A DNA stretch of 64,000 nt from Shimia ponticola (lineage in GTDB: Bacteria > Pseudomonadota > Alphaproteobacteria > Rhodobacterales > Rhodobacteraceae): contig NZ_VCDK01000003.1 of the NCBI RefSeq assembly GCF_007995215.1, forward strand, positions 62,001 to 126,000. The letters are read 5' to 3'. The notes under the pieces are model-generated. The model searched no databases. It was not told the origin of the DNA and saw only the letters and a program-made list of their open reading frames with translations. Positions 9,406-17,846 of the stretch are shown piece by piece (within the stretch, counting starts at the first letter, position 1; every line of letters begins with the position of its first letter). A program made the position numbers and the translations under genes.

Positions 9406-11709
9406 CTACAGAACAAATTGATCGGCCGTCAGCATCGGATTTGACCCGTAGTTGAACAGGGTGATGTCAAAGCTGTCGAAGATCGTGTTATCCCCGGCAC
9501 CGCGCGTCGTGATCGTCAGGTCAAGATTGCTGCCATCCTCGGTCATGTGGATCGTCACCAATGGCTCATCAAAGGTGCGCCGATCGTTGCGCAACATCAG
9601 TGTGTCTGTGCCCTTGGCTGTCTCCCACGACAATAGGACCGCGCTTTCCAAGCCGATCAAAGGCGTCAGATCGATCTGATCATCATCAAAGTCGAAGTCG
9701 CGGATTTGGCCGCCGCTGTTTGCGTCGATGAACCGGAACGTATCTTCACCAGCTCCGCCGCTCATCCGGTCATAGCCTTTGCCGTCAATCAGTACGTCGT
9801 CGCCGTTGCTGCCATCAAGCGTATCGGTGCCATCGGCGCCGAAGATCGTGTCATCAAAGAGGGTGCCGGTCATGATGTCATTGGCATCGGTTCCGGTAAA
9901 TGTGAGGCCAGTAGATGCATCCCAGATCGTGCCGTCCCCAAATTCAATGGTTTCAATCCGACCAAAGAAATCGGACCCGCCAGTCACCTCGACCCTTGAT
10001 GTGAATTCTTGGCCGAAGTCATCCATGATGTGAAAAAAGAAGTAATTTCCGGACTTTGTGACCCGAAGATCACCTTCGGTGATACCAATCAGACGTAAGG
10101 TGTCATTCCCGTTGAGCGTATCTTCAATAATCGTGTCTGGGTTAGATGTTCCCGCTGCCGAGCCGTCGCCCTTGCGCAGGATATAGATGTCATCTCCGCC
10201 GCCGCCTTCCATGCGGTCGCTGCCGGTTCCGCCATCAAGCAGGTCATTGCCGGAACTGCCAATCTGAACGTCATCACCGGCATATCCATACATTTCTTCG
10301 CCGAGGACCGTGGTCCCCTGAAAGTCATCGAACTGCGTACCGTAATGGGTGAAGCCCGTGGTCGCGTCCCAAACCACACCATCGGCAAATTCAAACCTTT
10401 CATATCGGCTGAACGAGGTGATGCCGGATCCGACCAGCGTTGTATAGCGCAGCACGCCCGCATCAAACATGCCGATAAAAAAGGTCCCACCTGAAAACGT
10501 CATGTGAACGTCTGTGGAATCCCGGTCGATCATGCGGATCGTGTCGATGCCGCCGCCATTACCATCACGCTCGTTGATTTCATCGGCGACAAGGTTGAGC
10601 GATCCATCAGCCGCCCGGATGATGTAAAGGTCGTCGCCCTGACCACCGTGCATCTCGTCATCGCCAAGGCTGCCAAAGAACGTGTCACCGCTTGACGTGC
10701 CAAAAAAGCTTTCGTCTTCATCGGTTCCGTAAATCGTCAAACCGGTCGTGGCATCCCAGACTGTACCGTCATCAAATTCGATCCGCTCAAACAGGTTCCA
10801 GAATTCATCCAGTGTCTGCGTGTTCGGGTTCGACCAAAGCATCCCATCCAAGGTGCCGCTATCAATGCCAAAGAAGAATTGAACGCCGTTTGACGTGATA
10901 ATCAGTTGTTCTTTCTGGATGCCGACAAACCTAAGGGTGTCTGTGCCTTCACCGATCCGTTCCACGATGTCTTCGGCAGATTTATTCGTGCTGCCGTCAC
11001 CGACGCGGATGATGTATGTGTCGTCGCCGGTGCCGCCTTGCATGTCATCAGCGCCGGTACCGCCATCAAGCACATCGTCCCCACCACGACCCAACATGAA
11101 ATCGTCGCCGCCTGCGCCGAACATGTCTTCGCCAATGTTGGTGGAAATCTGGCTTTCGCCTTGGTCTGTCCCGTAATGCGTCAGGCCGGTCAGGGCCGTC
11201 CACACCGTCCCGTCATCAAATTCCACGCGTTCGTAGCGGCTGAAAAACTCATCAAAGCTGAGCAGGAACGGAAAGAACCATTCGAAGGTGCCGTTATCCA
11301 ACAGGCCGAGGTAATACCGACCACCGGATACCACGACATGGACCTCTTCTGGGAGGAGATCGGTAAAGCGGATTGTGTCGATGCCTTCGTTAAAATTCTC
11401 AAGGATCGTCTCGCCCGCCTGGGAGGTGGAGCCGTCGCCGCGCGTCAGGTAATAGACATCATCCCCTTCACCGCCGGACGTGTCGTCGTCACCGGTGCCG
11501 CCATAGATGTCGTCATTGCCCATCCCGCCGTCGATGTCATCGTTTCCGGCTTGGCCATAGATGGTGTCATCGCCCCCATTCCCAAAGATTTCGTCGTCGT
11601 TGAACGAGCCGGTGAGTGTGTTTCCAAAGTCGTTATCGTTGATCACGACACTCAGGCGACGCTCGGTGGATGGAATGGGTGTGGTGAAGAAGGGCTGGGA
11701 TTTGGTCAT
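9406..11709 (-). CDS. RTX-type calcium-binding secreted protein with four tandem modules
   Basis: A 767-residue acidic protein without a Sec signal, expected to leave the cell by type I secretion. After a short N-terminal region, glycine/aspartate nonapeptide runs (GNGGDDTIYG, GGTGDDTY) alternate with a roughly 125-residue unit that ends in a conserved block: ERVEFDDGTVWTALTGLT, ERIEFDDGTVWDATTGLT, ERFEFADGVVWDATTGFT, ETIEFGDGTIWDASTGLT. That block looks like the haemolysin-type calcium-binding-related (HCBP-related) domain. The C-terminus (about 100 residues, ending LTADQFVL) is the presumed secretion signal. I use the ATG at 11709; the longer frame has an unrelated hydrophobic N-terminus that overlaps the promoter and terminator region. 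No type I secretion genes are in the window. No catalytic domain is seen. Confidence 0.85.
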   Translation of the reverse strand: MTKSQPFFTTPIPSTERRLSVVINDNDFGNTLTGSFNDDEIFGNGGDDTIYGQAGNDDIDGGMGNDDIYGGTGDDDTSGGEGDDVYYLTRGDGSTSQAGETILENFNEGIDTIRFTDLLPEEVHVVVSGGRYYLGLLDNGTFEWFFPFLLSFDEFFSRYERVEFDDGTVWTALTGLTHYGTDQGESQISTNIGEDMFGAGGDDFMLGRGGDDVLDGGTGADDMQGGTGDDTYIIRVGDGSTNKSAEDIVERIGEGTDTLRFVGIQKEQLIITSNGVQFFFGIDSGTLDGMLWSNPNTQTLDEFWNLFERIEFDDGTVWDATTGLTIYGTDEDESFFGTSSGDTFFGSLGDDEMHGGQGDDLYIIRAADGSLNLVADEINERDGNGGGIDTIRMIDRDSTDVHMTFSGGTFFIGMFDAGVLRYTTLVGSGITSFSRYERFEFADGVVWDATTGFTHYGTQFDDFQGTTVLGEEMYGYAGDDVQIGSSGNDLLDGGTGSDRMEGGGGDDIYILRKGDGSAAGTSNPDTIIEDTLNGNDTLRLIGITEGDLRVTKSGNYFFFHIMDDFGQEFTSRVEVTGGSDFFGRIETIEFGDGTIWDASTGLTFTGTDANDIMTGTLFDDTIFGADGTDTLDGSNGDDVLIDGKGYDRMSGGAGEDTFRFIDANSGGQIRDFDFDDDQIDLTPLIGLESAVLLSWETAKGTDTLMLRNDRRTFDEPLVTIHMTEDGSNLDLTITTRGAGDNTIFDSFDITLFNYGSNPMLTADQFVL

Positions 11710-11858
11710 AGGATTTTCCGGCGGACAATGAACGTCAAAAAAATGAACATACGCAAACACACAAAGCGCAAAAGCTTTGATCAATGGCCAGATCATTGCT
11801 GAAAATCCTGCCCCAATCCAGTCAACATTTTGCAACGCAGCCACCCATTCTGTGCTGC

Positions 11859-11889
11859 AAAAAGAAACGCCGCCCCAAAAGGGGCGGCG
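11859..11889 (-). terminator. Intrinsic terminator of the solute-binding protein gene
   Basis: A perfect 9 bp stem (11868-11876 with 11881-11889, CGCCGCCCC/GGGGCGGCG) with a four-base loop is followed on the minus strand by a T-rich tract (TTTCTTTTT). It lies just downstream of the stop at 11918 and separates that gene from the RTX gene on the same strand. Confidence 0.9.
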
Positions 11890-11917
11890 CAAATGGGGCT
11901 ATTGGAGGCGCTGAAGA

Positions 11918-13732
11918 CTACTCTTCGTACCACCAAACGTCGGGCTGCCATCCGATCCAGTCGCCGTACATCGGGATGTATTCAGGGTATTTCAGTTCCT
12001 TGGCATGTGCGACGCGGCTGATGTTGAACTGATAGATCGGGATCACGTAGCGACCCGAGGTCAGAATGCGGTCAAGCGCGCGCGCCGAGGCGAGGAATTC
12101 CTCGCGGCTTCCGGAGTTGACCAGCTTATTGATCATGTCCTCGGCAGCCGGAGAGTTCATGCCCATCCAGTTGCGTGTGCCCGGGGCCTCGATCCCGTCA
12201 GAGCCCCAGTACAGCATCTGTTCGTTACCGGGTGAGAGCGACAGTCCACGACGGTAATAGGCCATGTCGAAGTCATAGACCTGCGTGCGTTCCTTGTGCT
12301 GGGCTGCATCCACTTTGTCGATATTCATGGTGACACCGATGCGGGACAGAGCCTGTTGATAGATGTCCATCATGGTCTCGTTCTCGGTCGCGCCGACCTT
12401 GAGCAAGACAGTGAACTCGAACGGGGTCCCATCCGCATCGGCCATGACGCCGTCCTGAATGGTGTAGCCTGCTTGTTCCATCAGATTGATCGCTTCGCGG
12501 ATATTGCCACGGTTGCGTTCGGTGCCGTCGGAGACCGGGAGCGTGTAGCCTTCAAGCGCGCCGGGCAGAAGTTCGTCGGCGTAAGGCTTCAGGTAGTCTG
12601 CGACCAAACCTGTGGCCGGTCCGTCCTCCATTCCAAGAACCGAGTTCGAGAAATACGATGTGATGCGCGGCTGGCGTCCGCCGGTCATGGTTTCGTTGAT
12701 GAATTCGAAATTGAAAGCGTGGATCATGGCATCGCGCACGCGCCAGTCCTTGAACTGATCGCGGCGGGTGTTCATGACAAAGCCTGTTATGCCCGTTGGC
12801 CGCTGATGCGGGATGACGGATTTGACGATGTCGCCATTGGCCACAGCAGGAAAGTCAAATTGCGTGGCCCATTTCTCGGCGTTGAATTCGCGATGCGTCG
12901 ACATCTCACCGGCCTTGAAAGCCTCGAACATAACCGAGCCGTCGCCGTAGAACTCCATCCGGATTTCGTCGAGGTTGTTGGTGCCGCGTCGGAATGGAAC
13001 GTCTTTGCCCCAGTAATCCTCGTCTCGCTTCAGTGACACGTATCGCCCGGCTTCGTAGTCCTCGATCACATAAGGGGCCGTGGAAATCGGGATCATGTCG
13101 ATCGGCGCTTCGCGCATGTCGATGCCGTCCCACTGGGCCTTTTTCAGGATCGGGCGCATGCCAGCGATCAAGGCCAATTCGCGGTCTTCGACGTTGAACG
13201 AGATTTTGACTTTGCGGTCACCGGTCTTTTCGATGCTGTCCACTTTTTTCCAGAAACCGGCATAGCGGGGGTGACCGATCGTCCCGAGGGTCTCATAGCT
13301 CCAGATCACATCCTCGACGGTGACCGGGCTGCCATCAGAGAATCGAGCCTCTTCGCGCAGGGTGAATTCCACCCAAGAGCGGTCTTCGGGAGTCTCAATC
13401 GATTCGGCCAAAAGCCCGTAGAGTGAGAACGGTTCGTCGTAGGACCTACCCATCAGGCTCTCATATGCAAGGAACCGAAGCTGCCATGGAACCGAGCCTT
13501 TGCGCACGTGCGGATTGAGGCTGTCAAAGCTTCCGGCTTCGCCTTGCACGATGCGTCCACCCGTTGGCGCATCGGGGTTTGCGTAGGGTAGGGACACAAA
13601 ATCAGGGGGAAGGGCAGGATCGCCATACATAGCTATGCCATGCTGAGGTTCCGCGCCTGCGAATCCCGCAAGTGACGTAAGGACCAAAGCCGCCGCCAGT
13701 CGGCGGCCTGAAACGAAAAACTGTGGAGCCAT
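11918..13732 (-). CDS. Family 5 extracellular solute-binding protein, YejA-like
   Basis: A 604-residue periplasmic peptide-type binding protein (SBP_bac_5). A signal peptide is visible (MAPQFFVSGRRLAAALVLTS, cleavage near AGA-EPQ). The mature part has the family pattern ARFSDGSPVTVEDVIWSYE and shows YejA traits (HGIAMYGDPALPPDF, SFDSLNPHV). YejA proteins deliver peptides or microcin C to the YejBEF importer, but no permease or ATPase gene follows; a strong terminator comes next. I start at the ATG at 13732, which begins the signal peptide directly; the longer frame adds 23 residues without a signal character. Either this is an orphan binding protein serving a transporter elsewhere, or it has a separate role. 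Confidence 0.88.
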   Translation of the reverse strand: MAPQFFVSGRRLAAALVLTSLAGFAGAEPQHGIAMYGDPALPPDFVSLPYANPDAPTGGRIVQGEAGSFDSLNPHVRKGSVPWQLRFLAYESLMGRSYDEPFSLYGLLAESIETPEDRSWVEFTLREEARFSDGSPVTVEDVIWSYETLGTIGHPRYAGFWKKVDSIEKTGDRKVKISFNVEDRELALIAGMRPILKKAQWDGIDMREAPIDMIPISTAPYVIEDYEAGRYVSLKRDEDYWGKDVPFRRGTNNLDEIRMEFYGDGSVMFEAFKAGEMSTHREFNAEKWATQFDFPAVANGDIVKSVIPHQRPTGITGFVMNTRRDQFKDWRVRDAMIHAFNFEFINETMTGGRQPRITSYFSNSVLGMEDGPATGLVADYLKPYADELLPGALEGYTLPVSDGTERNRGNIREAINLMEQAGYTIQDGVMADADGTPFEFTVLLKVGATENETMMDIYQQALSRIGVTMNIDKVDAAQHKERTQVYDFDMAYYRRGLSLSPGNEQMLYWGSDGIEAPGTRNWMGMNSPAAEDMINKLVNSGSREEFLASARALDRILTSGRYVIPIYQFNISRVAHAKELKYPEYIPMYGDWIGWQPDVWWYEE

Positions 13733-13849
13733 TTTGAGGACAATCCCTGCTGTACCTTGTTTTCTTGGACTTACGGTAACTGGCAGATTCAGCCTTTTCA
13801 AACTTTTAGCTTCACGTCGGGCGCGAGATTGCTTATACAGAGATCACTG

Positions 13850-13921
13850 CTCGATAGGTTTCTTGCCTGTATGAAACCTGCCTCAATGACTTAACCCCGG
13901 CTTCGTGCCGGGGTTTTTTTT
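13850..13921 (+). ncRNA. Candidate small RNA ending in an intrinsic terminator
   Basis: In the 337 bp between the binding-protein gene (minus) and the hydroxybutyrate dehydrogenase gene (plus) there is a perfect 7 bp stem-loop (13856-13862 with 13873-13879, AGGTTTC/GAAACCT). Sixteen bases later comes a GC-rich terminator hairpin (13895-13901 with 13907-13913, CCCCGGC/GCCGGGG, loop TTCGT) followed by eight T. No plus-strand coding gene lies upstream, so the terminator has no mRNA to end. A short RNA starting between about 13800 and 13855 is the simplest reading. The 5' end and promoter are not defined from sequence; an AT-rich stretch around 13800-13840 may hold it. Confidence 0.6.
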
Positions 13922-14069
13922 GGTCTGAACGCAAGCAATGCGCACAAAAAGCCCTGTGTGTTAATCAGAGGCTGAAGAAGGGGCTCGCCGATGTGGTTCA
14001 TGTCGGAACCATTGCGTTCTTTTCGCGGTTGCAGCATCAACGTGACACAGACTGCAAAAGGACCGCTTC

Positions 14070-14843
14070 ATGAGCCTCGCTGGGAAAACCGCCGTCATCA
14101 CAGGATCGAACTCTGGCATCGGACTGGGCATGGCCCGGCGTCTGGCGAAAGAGGGGGCGAATGTCGTCCTGAACTCATACACCGACACTGACGACGATCA
14201 CGCGTTGGCCAAAGAGATCAGCAAAGAGACCGGCACAGAGGCGCGGTATATCAAGGCGGATCTGTCGAAGGCGGACGAAAGCCGCGCGTTGATCGAACAG
14301 GCCGGTCAGGTCGACATTCTGATCAATAACGCAGGTATCCAGCACGTTGCGCCGATTGACGAATTCCCAACCGAAAAATGGAACGCGATCATCGCGATCA
14401 TGCTGAACTCCGCGTTTCATACGACGGCAGCTGCTCTGCCGCTGATGCGCAAGGCTGGCTGGGGTCGTGTCATCAATGTCTCCTCGGCACACGGTCTCAC
14501 GGCATCGCCTTACAAATCTGCCTATGTGGCCGCGAAACACGGCGTCGTCGGCATGACCAAGGTGGTGGCGCTGGAAACCGCCGAAGAACCGATCACCGCA
14601 AACGCGATTTGTCCTGGCTATGTGATGACGCCGCTTGTTGAGTCACAAATCCCCGACACGATGAAGAAATACGACATGGATCGCGAAACAGTTATTCGCG
14701 AGGTCATGCTGCAACGTCAGCCTTCAAAGGAATTTGCAACGACCGAACAACTGGGCGGCGTCGCGGCATTCCTGTGCAGCGATGACGCCAAGCAGATCAC
14801 CGGGACAACGATCAGCGTCGACGGCGGCTGGACCGCTCTTTGA
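14070..14843 (+). CDS. bdhA: 3-hydroxybutyrate dehydrogenase
   Basis: A 257-residue short-chain dehydrogenase that interconverts 3-hydroxybutyrate and acetoacetate with NAD, the entry to use of polyhydroxybutyrate (PHB) breakdown products. It shows the Rossmann motif TGSNSGIGLGMARRL, NNAG (LINNAGIQHV), the catalytic Ser in INVSSAHGLTAS, YVAAK (Tyr-x-x-x-Lys) and the specific C-terminus TTISVDGGWTAL. A GGAC-type ribosome site precedes the ATG at 14070. Downstream lie an RTX protein and a patatin with a PhaR-type operator, which fits a PHB-degradation neighbourhood. Upstream, TTGCAG (14029-14034) and CTGCAA (14052-14057) form a widely spaced inverted repeat. Confidence 0.95.
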   Translation: MSLAGKTAVITGSNSGIGLGMARRLAKEGANVVLNSYTDTDDDHALAKEISKETGTEARYIKADLSKADESRALIEQAGQVDILINNAGIQHVAPIDEFPTEKWNAIIAIMLNSAFHTTAAALPLMRKAGWGRVINVSSAHGLTASPYKSAYVAAKHGVVGMTKVVALETAEEPITANAICPGYVMTPLVESQIPDTMKKYDMDRETVIREVMLQRQPSKEFATTEQLGGVAAFLCSDDAKQITGTTISVDGGWTAL

Positions 14844-14860
14844 CACTGGATGCTATGTAG

Positions 14861-14902
14861 TTGGCCAAGGGGAAGGCGCGAATTGACTTCCCCTAATGCC
14901 AA
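14861..14902 (+). terminator. Stem-loop after bdhA
   Basis: Inverted repeat AGGGGAAG (14868-14875) / CTTCCCCT (14887-14894) with an 11-base loop, extended by TTGGC (14861-14865) / GCCAA (14898-14902). There is no T-tract, so it may be an mRNA 3' stabiliser or a weak or Rho-assisted terminator and not a classical intrinsic one. Confidence 0.55.
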
Positions 14903-14950
14903 ACTTTGGTTTCATGCTACGCAGAGGTCGTGTGTAAGCCGGAGTGAGTT

Positions 14951-16066
14951 ATGTCCCTCATCAATCCAATTGTAGAACCTGTTATTATCGTCGAAACCCA
15001 CACCCTTCGGATGGTCGTCGACGAAACCGTCAATACGCAATTGGTGCTAACGTTTGCAGGCGATAATCTGGTTTTGAATCAGTTCGGAGTGCCGATAGGC
15101 GGTACGATCACCGATTTCACCCTGGGATATGATTTCGATCAGGTGCTTCTTGCTGATCTGTATGGACCGGATGTTGACGCAGAAGATCGCGTCTTTTCGC
15201 AGGGTACAAACGTTGAGCACACATTCGAAGCAGCCCCCGCTGATTCTTCGGTGGACCTGTTCGTTTTGTCCTTTGCCGTTCAACATGCACTGCAACTGAA
15301 AGAAGACTCTGACTCAGGCATCGCGACATCGTTTTTCATCGGCGGCGATGCTGTTTCTGAGGCATTCACGCGATACGACGACTACGTCATCCTGTCGGGG
15401 TCAGGTTATGATTTGAACCTGCGCGCTGGAGACGACCGACTGGATGCCCGAGACGGAAATGCAGGCGGCGTTGCAACTCTGGGAACTGGCGATGACCGTT
15501 TCGACGGGTCCGCGTTTTCGGACGTCATTCACGGGGCGTCCGGTGATGACTTTATGATGGGTCATGACGGCAATGACCAATTGCGCGGGAATGCTGGCAA
15601 CGACGTGCTTTGGGCGGGAGATGGTAACGATATTCTACGCGGTGGCGCGGGTGACGATGTCTTATATTCCGACGCAGGTGTAAACTCGGTCGTTGGTGGC
15701 CGGGGCAGGGATGTCCTTATCGCCGCAGACGCAGGCAACGGGATCGACCGTCTCGCCGGAGGGCACGGAGCGGACTGTTTCGTCTTCAGCATCGGTGCCA
15801 ATGAACGTGACGGCGGACGCACCATCATTCGGGATTTCGATTTGACCGAAGATGTTTTGCGTATTGGCCCCACAAACAACGGGACCTACGACGTGGGCGA
15901 GGCGCTCGCCCGGTTTTTGGATGGAGCCTCCCAATGGGGTGATCACGTGCGCTTTGTCGAGAATGGTTATCTAATCCTGATCCGCAATCTCGATTTGGTG
16001 GATCTTTCGGTGGACCACTTCGTCGGACCGGACGCAGGCAACTATTTTGACTGGGCATCCAGCTAA
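14951..16066 (+). CDS. RTX-type calcium-binding protein
   Basis: A 371-residue acidic protein. Residues 1-150 are an unrecognised domain of beta character. From about 165 to 270 there are glycine/aspartate repeats of the RTX type (LGTGDDRFDGSAFSDVIHG, GNAGNDVLWAGDGNDILRGG, GGAGDDVLYSD). A serralysin-C-like block follows (DCFVFSIGANERDGG, IIRDFDLTEDVLRIG). Type I secretion is inferred; no Sec signal and no secretion genes are nearby. It sits between bdhA and the patatin gene, two genes I would expect to be closer together, so it may be an insertion. It is not an obvious duplicate of the large RTX protein at 9406, since it lacks the DGTVWD blocks. Confidence 0.82.
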   Translation: MSLINPIVEPVIIVETHTLRMVVDETVNTQLVLTFAGDNLVLNQFGVPIGGTITDFTLGYDFDQVLLADLYGPDVDAEDRVFSQGTNVEHTFEAAPADSSVDLFVLSFAVQHALQLKEDSDSGIATSFFIGGDAVSEAFTRYDDYVILSGSGYDLNLRAGDDRLDARDGNAGGVATLGTGDDRFDGSAFSDVIHGASGDDFMMGHDGNDQLRGNAGNDVLWAGDGNDILRGGAGDDVLYSDAGVNSVVGGRGRDVLIAADAGNGIDRLAGGHGADCFVFSIGANERDGGRTIIRDFDLTEDVLRIGPTNNGTYDVGEALARFLDGASQWGDHVRFVENGYLILIRNLDLVDLSVDHFVGPDAGNYFDWASS

Positions 16067-16160
16067 GCAACTCAGCCTTTAGACGCTTCTTTGGGCAAGA
16101 TGATCCAAGCCCCAGTGTAAAAAGGTCGGGTTTCCTAGACCTTGGTCTCCGACGTGCTTA

Positions 16161-16180
16161 AATGCTGCACAAGCAGCATT
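16161..16180 (+). promoter_or_regulatory. Probable PhaR operator
   Basis: A perfect palindrome AATGCTGC-ACAA-GCAGCATT ends 15 bp before the start codon of the patatin gene. It contains CTGC-N4-GCAG, the form reported for the PHB-responsive repressor PhaR of Paracoccus and Rhodobacter (CTGC-N3/4-GCAG). The position, between any promoter and the ribosome site, suits repression. The motif is seen; the assignment to PhaR is inference. Confidence 0.65.
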
Positions 16181-16195
16181 GGCGGTGGGAAGACA

Positions 16196-17230
16196 ATGAA
16201 AAAACGAGTGAACCTGGCGCTGCAGGGCGGCGGAGCGCATGGAGCCTTCACCTGGGGTGTGCTTGATCGTCTGTTGGACGAGGCCGATGTCGAGGTTGCT
16301 GCGATTTCTGGCACATCGGCGGGCGCATTAAATGGGGCCGCTTTGAAGGCAGGCTTGATCGCAGGCGGGCGCAGCGGGGCGCGGGAAAACCTGAACTGGC
16401 TGTGGAACAAGGTTGGCTCATTAGAAGATATGCGCGTCGCCACATGGCTGGAATGGCCGGGGATCAGTGCAGGCTCAATCAGCCGCGCGATTGAGTATTC
16501 CTTACCGTATTCCGTCGTCGATGGCGTGAGCCGGATGATGTCCCCTTATGCCTATGGGCCGTTTTACCAGAACCCGCTCAGGCCCATCGTCGAAGAGATC
16601 ACTATGGACCGTGTTCACAGTGATACGGGACCGTGCCTCTTTGTCTGTGCGACCAACGTGCGCACTGGCAAGGTCAGGGTTTTCCATAACCAAGAGATCA
16701 GCACCGAGGCGATCATGGCCTCTGCGTGTTTGCCAACGCTGTTTCAGGCCATTGAGATCACCGATCCCGAAACGGGCGAGACCGACAGTTTCTGGGATGG
16801 CGGATATACGGGCAACCCCGCTCTCTTCCCTTTGTACGAAAAGAAATACCCCGACGACGTTGTGATCGTGAATATCAATCCGCTTGAGCGGGAAAAGACT
16901 CCACTCACCCCGCAGGAAATCCAGAACCGGATCAACGAGATCAGTTTCAATTCGTCCCTTCTGCGCGAGCTGCGCGCCATTAGTTTTGTGAAAAGATTGC
17001 TGTCGGAAGGGGCGGTGCAAAAGGGGACGTTCAAGGACGTCAAGGTTCACATGATCGCGGATGATGCGCTGATGAATGAACTATCGGTCGCAACGAAGCT
17101 TATTCCGCAGCCCTATGTTATCGCCAAACTGAAAGAGGCGGGACAGATGGCATGCGATCAGTTTCTGGCACAACACAAGGATAAGATCGGCCAGGAAGGC
17201 AGCGTTGATCTGGTTGAGATGTTCAGCTGA
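16196..17230 (+). CDS. Patatin-like phospholipase / probable intracellular PHB depolymerase-type hydrolase
   Basis: A 344-residue patatin. The oxyanion loop GGGAHGAFTWGVLD and the nucleophile elbow GTSAG (Ser-Asp dyad) are at the N-terminus; the dyad aspartate is in the DGG motif (FWDGGYTGNPALFPLY). No signal peptide, so cytoplasmic. I start at the ATG at 16196, which has GGGAAG upstream and begins directly with the fold (MKKRVNLALQGGGAHG); the longer frame reads through the operator. The CTGC-N4-GCAG operator and bdhA two genes upstream suggest that it acts on PHB or granule lipids, but the sequence only supports an acyl-ester hydrolase. The end overlaps the LysE gene by 8 bp, tail to tail. 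Confidence 0.88.
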   Translation: MKKRVNLALQGGGAHGAFTWGVLDRLLDEADVEVAAISGTSAGALNGAALKAGLIAGGRSGARENLNWLWNKVGSLEDMRVATWLEWPGISAGSISRAIEYSLPYSVVDGVSRMMSPYAYGPFYQNPLRPIVEEITMDRVHSDTGPCLFVCATNVRTGKVRVFHNQEISTEAIMASACLPTLFQAIEITDPETGETDSFWDGGYTGNPALFPLYEKKYPDDVVIVNINPLEREKTPLTPQEIQNRINEISFNSSLLRELRAISFVKRLLSEGAVQKGTFKDVKVHMIADDALMNELSVATKLIPQPYVIAKLKEAGQMACDQFLAQHKDKIGQEGSVDLVEMFS

Positions 17231-17837
17231 TCAGCGGCCAAAGCAGCTTGATCGCCAGAAGCCACATCACAACACCGATCAAAACATCCAGTCTGCGCCA
17301 CGCTCGGGCCGATTGCATAATGGGTGCCAGCAAACGCGCGCCGTAGCCCAGCGAAAAGAAGAACACAAAGGACGCCAGCGCGCCGCCGACACCGAATGCG
17401 ACCCGACCTTGCAAGGCGTCATATTGTGTTGAGAGCGCTCCCATGAGGCCCAACGTGTCTAGATACACATGCGGATTGAGCCAAGTGAATGCGGCTGCAA
17501 TGCCGAGTGTTGGCCAGAGAGCAAGGCCTTGTCCGTCCAGCGTCATCTCATAATCGCCGCGCCACGCTGCCCGAAATCGCGTTGCTCCATAGACCAATAG
17601 AAACACCGCACCGGCCAACATCATCACGGTCGGGAAAGTCGGAAACGCGGTCACCAAGGCCCCAAATCCGGCCACGCCAGCCGTAATCAGGATCGCATCA
17701 GACATCGCGCAAAACAGGCAAAGCGGAAATACATGCTCGCGCAAGAGCCCCTGTCGCAACACAAATGCGTTTTGCGCACCGATGGCGAGGATCAGGGCGA
17801 ACCCCGACAGAAAACCCGTCGTCGCGGCGGTCAGCAT
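17223..17837 (-). CDS. LysE/ArgO-family amino-acid exporter
   Basis: A 204-residue inner-membrane protein with about six hydrophobic helices. It carries the LysE signature near the N-terminus (GFALILAIGAQNAFVLRQG) and the conserved TWLNPHVYLDT in the middle. ArgO/LysE proteins export lysine, arginine or their analogues; this close match to the GAQNAFVLRQGL form suggests a basic amino acid. It converges on the patatin gene and follows the DUF502 gene by 9 bp on the same strand, so the two are probably cotranscribed. Confidence 0.92.
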   Translation of the reverse strand: MLTAATTGFLSGFALILAIGAQNAFVLRQGLLREHVFPLCLFCAMSDAILITAGVAGFGALVTAFPTFPTVMMLAGAVFLLVYGATRFRAAWRGDYEMTLDGQGLALWPTLGIAAAFTWLNPHVYLDTLGLMGALSTQYDALQGRVAFGVGGALASFVFFFSLGYGARLLAPIMQSARAWRRLDVLIGVVMWLLAIKLLWPLIS

Positions 17838-17846
17838 AATGAAATT

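Noticed and set aside
11777-11786. FNR-like TTGATCAA upstream of the RTX gene
   Set aside because: The two halves are not separated by the four bases of an FNR box.
10906-11802. 298-codon open frame on the plus strand
   Set aside because: Antisense to the RTX repeats, where GAC/GAT-rich codons leave the opposite frame open.
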